The notes below the pieces were generated by a model. The model was not told where the DNA came from, made no database searches, and saw only the letters and a list, made by a program, of their open reading frames with translations. Shown in pieces: positions 61,211 through 64,000 of a DNA stretch of 64,000 bases. The stretch's first letter is position 1; each line of letters starts with the position of its first letter. The position numbers and the translations under genes were made by a program. The DNA comes from Trichomonas vaginalis G3 (lineage: Eukaryota > Parabasalia > Trichomonadida > Trichomonadidae), in the NCBI RefSeq assembly GCF_026262505.1, contig NC_067206.1, positions 39,321,660 to 39,385,659 of the forward strand, given 5' to 3'.

Positions 61211-63079
61211 TCAAACTTCTTCTCTTCCTGGTATAACATATTCTTTATCTTCATCAATGTTTTCACCTGAAGATTCTGTTGTAGAAGACTGAGGAACCCA
61301 TGAAGATTCGTCATCAGAATTTTTTCCGCGTTTAAACGAAATGTAGCCACATTTGTATAAACTAATGAAAATTATGGCGATGATTAATATGAATGAGAAG
61401 ATTCCGAGAGAAATCGATAGCGGGAAAACGATTTTATTGATTAAAGGTAAAGTAGGAACAGGAGTCATATCAACTGTCCTGCTGTCAACATTTGCATTGT
61501 AATAGTACTTTGTGCCATCATCACTGAATGGATCTGAGTTAAAAAACGAATCATATAACTGAACTGTTCGTTTAAACCTTTCAAAATCAGGGCATTTGTA
61601 TTTAACCGTGTATACCCAACGCTTTTTGTCCGGGTTCGAATCTCTGTAGCATGAAAAGTCAAAAGATGTCGATTCAAATTTGATTTCGTCATCACTTATG
61701 AATTTGTACTTCAAACACTGGTTCACATAAGGTAATGTTGCTGTTCCTTCAGGGCAAGTAACCTGTGGGAACTTGAATCTTGTGAAATCCGCATAAAGTG
61801 TACCATTATGTATTGATTTCTCGTCATTAGGATTGTAAAAGTCTTTTCCTTGGCAGTATTTTGCGATGTAGCCTTCAGAAATGTTGAAATTTGCTTGAGA
61901 AGTGGCTGGTTTCGAACAATCAGGAGCTGGTATATCATAAACAAGTCCAAAGAACTTATAATCAAAGCCGCATGGTTCCAAACCATCTTCATCTTTGACA
62001 ATATAATTTTCTGGAAAAACTTTTTGAGGAGGATCTATTGGAAAGTTCTTTATATAGGTCACTCCATCAAAAGACTCTTTGTTTCCCCATAATAAAGGTT
62101 GGAGATTCGAATAATTTATGATATAATTTCCTGTATCAAGCAAAACTGCTGCTGTAGCATCAGTAAACCGACTAAATCTGTAATTGGTGAATGCAGTTGG
62201 GAGCATAAACTCTGTCATATATGTTCTTGTCTCTAAATGTGATAGACTATTTTGAGATCCATCTCCATCTTCGAGTTCAATTCCAGAAAGACATCTTTCT
62301 CCATTATCTCCTTCAAAATACTCCATGTTAAAGTGTTTTACAGCGAACTTATGACAGTATGGAGTTGTTAAAAAGGTAAATTGTTTTCCTTTTCTTGTAA
62401 TAGTGCATAATGGATTAGAATATGGAGTAAAACTATCGACTGGATGGAAATAGTCATATTGAGATTTAGTAAATCCTAATAAATGACATAATTCGTGCAA
62501 ACACGTGTAAAAGAAAGAATTTTCCCATGTATTGTATAAAACAGGTGAAGTAGGTAACAATTTTGAATTAAATTTGATAGCTCCTTCTCTTGCACGCTTA
62601 GATGGATACTCGTAACTAAATATTGTCGCAGAAGCATGAATTTGTTCTTCTTTAGTATTTACTGGAACTATGTATATGTACAAATCCACATTAGATACTT
62701 CTTTTGGTTCGAAACCGTAAACTTGATATGAAACTTCAAAAGTATTATTTGGTATTTGCCGAACTTTGAATGTTCTCTCGGCGAATTCTTTCATGCTCTC
62801 TAACGATTTTACTAATGCATTTCTTTTTTCTGAGGTAAATATATCATTTTCTTGGCATTCTAAGTTATTTATTACTTGTCCGACTCTCTTACATATGTAT
62901 TTGTCATTATCTTCGCGATATAATAGGCTAGTATCCAGTTGGATTCTGATATTTCCCCAAGTGTATTGTGATGAATTGTAATCTTCTTCTAACAAGATTT
63001 TACTCTTGTCTATTTGAGCCTGTTCATTTTCGTTATGATTACAAAAGCGTCCAATGAAAAGGGGAACAATCAAATACAT
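61211..63079 (-). CDS. Leishmanolysin-like (GP63, M8) membrane metalloprotease
   Basis: 622 residues. Short hydrophobic N-terminus (MYLIVPLFIGRFC), then a pro-region. Zinc motif HELCHLLGF has H195, E196 and H199; the third ligand is probably H281 (SLSHLETRTYMTEFMLP), an 80-residue spacing typical of M8. Many Cys in the C-terminal half (KFPQVTCPEGTATLPYVNQC). A transmembrane helix at about 553-575 and a 45-residue cytosolic tail place the catalytic domain outside the cell or in a lumen. GP63-like proteases form a large family in trichomonads, linked to surface proteolysis. The motif is intact, so activity is expected. Initiator TCATAAT 15 nt upstream (start 63094). Confidence 0.93.
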   Translation of the reverse strand: MYLIVPLFIGRFCNHNENEQAQIDKSKILLEEDYNSSQYTWGNIRIQLDTSLLYREDNDKYICKRVGQVINNLECQENDIFTSEKRNALVKSLESMKEFAERTFKVRQIPNNTFEVSYQVYGFEPKEVSNVDLYIYIVPVNTKEEQIHASATIFSYEYPSKRAREGAIKFNSKLLPTSPVLYNTWENSFFYTCLHELCHLLGFTKSQYDYFHPVDSFTPYSNPLCTITRKGKQFTFLTTPYCHKFAVKHFNMEYFEGDNGERCLSGIELEDGDGSQNSLSHLETRTYMTEFMLPTAFTNYRFSRFTDATAAVLLDTGNYIINYSNLQPLLWGNKESFDGVTYIKNFPIDPPQKVFPENYIVKDEDGLEPCGFDYKFFGLVYDIPAPDCSKPATSQANFNISEGYIAKYCQGKDFYNPNDEKSIHNGTLYADFTRFKFPQVTCPEGTATLPYVNQCLKYKFISDDEIKFESTSFDFSCYRDSNPDKKRWVYTVKYKCPDFERFKRTVQLYDSFFNSDPFSDDGTKYYYNANVDSRTVDMTPVPTLPLINKIVFPLSISLGIFSFILIIAIIFISLYKCGYISFKRGKNSDDESSWVPQSSTTESSGENIDEDKEYVIPGREEV

Positions 63080-63096
63080 TAAAAAATTTATTATGA

Positions 63097-63657
63097 AAAG
63101 CGGTCATTCAATTTAAATTGACTGAGGTTACAATCCAAGCATATTTATACTTGTCTTCAATTAGAATATTTATTGTCATTTATATTTTTTTTTCAATATG
63201 AACCGTTTTTTATCAAAACAAATCCCTAAAAATTTCAAAATACGAATGTATTTAATATCAATATTAAATATTAAATTTTCAAAATTGTCAGAATTAAAAC
63301 CGTGTTTAAGCTTTTTTTATGAGTTTAATCTGATTATTTCGCCTGCCTATCAATTTGCACAATGGTTTGATATAGGGTTCAAAGAAATGCAAGAATATAT
63401 CATCAAAAATCTCTCATTATTCATATAAAAATGATCGAACAGTTGAGCAAAGGCAATAGCATGCTATATACTTACTTGATGGTTCTCTAGCAATCATTTT
63501 GAAATTTCAAGAATCATTTGATGATGCATAAGCCCTTAAATTATACCATAAAATATATTTGACACACATTAGACAAGATAATTTTAATATTTGCAACTAA
63601 AAAATCTCAAGTGCATAGAGTGTCCCCAAACCGTAATAAATCCTTCAAAACACATAA
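63097..63657. other. Divergent upstream region
   Basis: AT-rich DNA upstream of the GP63-like gene and RLP24. TCAAAAC about 12 nt before the RLP24 ATG is an imperfect initiator. Confidence 0.5.
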
Positions 63658-64000
63658 ATGGTGCGCATTGAGAAATGTTCCTTCTGCGGTGGTCCAATTT
63701 GGCCAGGCCACGGCACTGTCTATGTGCGTAATGATTGCAAAGTTTTTCGCTTCTGCAAATCGAAATGTCGTAAATTCTGGATGAAGAAGAAGAACCCACG
63801 TAAGTTCAGTTGGACTAAAGCATTTAGAGCTGCTATGGGTAAGGATCTTGTAGTTGATAATGTTTATGATTTTGAAACACGCTGCAATCGCCCAGTCAAA
63901 TACGATCGTGATCTTGTCGCTACAACACTCAGAACAATGCGCCTTATTGATGAAATCCGTATGAAACGTGAAGAGGCTCACTGGGAGCGCCGTATGCAAA
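63658..64000 (+). CDS. RLP24: Ribosome biogenesis protein RLP24 (3' partial)
   Basis: The frame from ATG 63658 reads [20 protein letters not shown] and runs off the window after 114 codons. The zinc finger (CSFCGGPI, then [10 protein letters not shown]), [34 protein letters not shown], and [20 protein letters not shown] identify RLP24 (RSL24D1) rather than ribosomal protein L24, whose C-terminal part differs. RLP24 holds the eL24 site on pre-60S particles and recruits the AAA ATPase that matures them. Codons are GC-rich, as expected for a strongly expressed gene. Confidence 0.95.
   Translation, partial: MVRIEKCSFCGGPIWPGHGTVYVRNDCKVFRFCKSKCRKFWMKKKNPRKFSWTKAFRAAMGKDLVVDNVYDFETRCNRPVKYDRDLVATTLRTMRLIDEIRMKREEAHWERRMQ

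Noticed and set aside
61625..61645. GGGTTCGAATC resembling a tRNA B box
   Set aside because: It is coding sequence of the GP63-like gene and no cloverleaf can be drawn around it.
63607..63999. 130-codon minus-strand frame at the right edge
   Set aside because: It is the shadow of the RLP24 gene on the plus strand.

Overview
The window reads as nuclear DNA of a parabasalid protist, most likely Trichomonas vaginalis or a close relative. Three things point there. Many genes carry a trichomonad initiator (TCA+1 followed by a pyrimidine and then T or A) 6-17 nt upstream of an ATG. The ankyrin proteins have the N-terminal regions typical of that lineage. Genes are short-spaced, apparently intronless and AT-rich, separated by repeat-rich DNA. 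Several open frames only look longer because TTG or GTG was counted as a start; I moved those starts to the first ATG that fits an initiator.

Layout: 1-12.6 kb is a housekeeping block: cyclic-nucleotide-binding-like protein (5' partial), sugar-porter-type MFS transporter, SPATA17-like IQ protein, VDAC/Tom40-like barrel candidate, adaptin-like solenoid, SKA1-like kinetochore protein, CWC15 splicing factor and PTPA. A 1.05-kb TTAA-flanked element sits exactly against the CWC15 ATG. 13.4-19.5 kb holds a dead ankyrin gene, a duplicated pair of small secreted proteins, a broken auxin-efflux-carrier-type transporter and a BTB-like protein.

19.9-25.4 kb is a complete Mutator-like element (MULE). 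It has an 11-bp flanking direct repeat, termini with four mirrored GGCGTCC sites, a transposase and a second, divergent gene of unknown function. 27.1-30.2 kb is a small gene cut after its fifth codon by a TTAA element that itself carries two other insertions. 31.5-33.1 kb is a PP2A B56 subunit, followed by a three-level nest of elements (33.3-36.4 kb) with a near-perfect 421-bp inverted repeat at its core.

36.9-64 kb returns to genes: a papain-like pseudoprotease, a long-TIR element, an ankyrin protein, a MYST acetyltransferase, an LRR protein, a small membrane protein divergent from a papain-like protease, a flavodoxin, two coiled-coil proteins, a ubiquitin-like protein with a third TTAA element next to it, a Myb/AT-hook protein, a MYG1-like protein without its catalytic motifs, a tail-anchored protein, a leishmanolysin-like metalloprotease and the 5' end of RLP24.

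The genes do not form one pathway. PTPA and B56 both serve PP2A. The unusual content is the mobile DNA: at least five distinct element families, nested insertions with readable target-site duplications, and insertions that abut or split genes. No CRISPR array, operon or intact rRNA/tRNA gene was seen.
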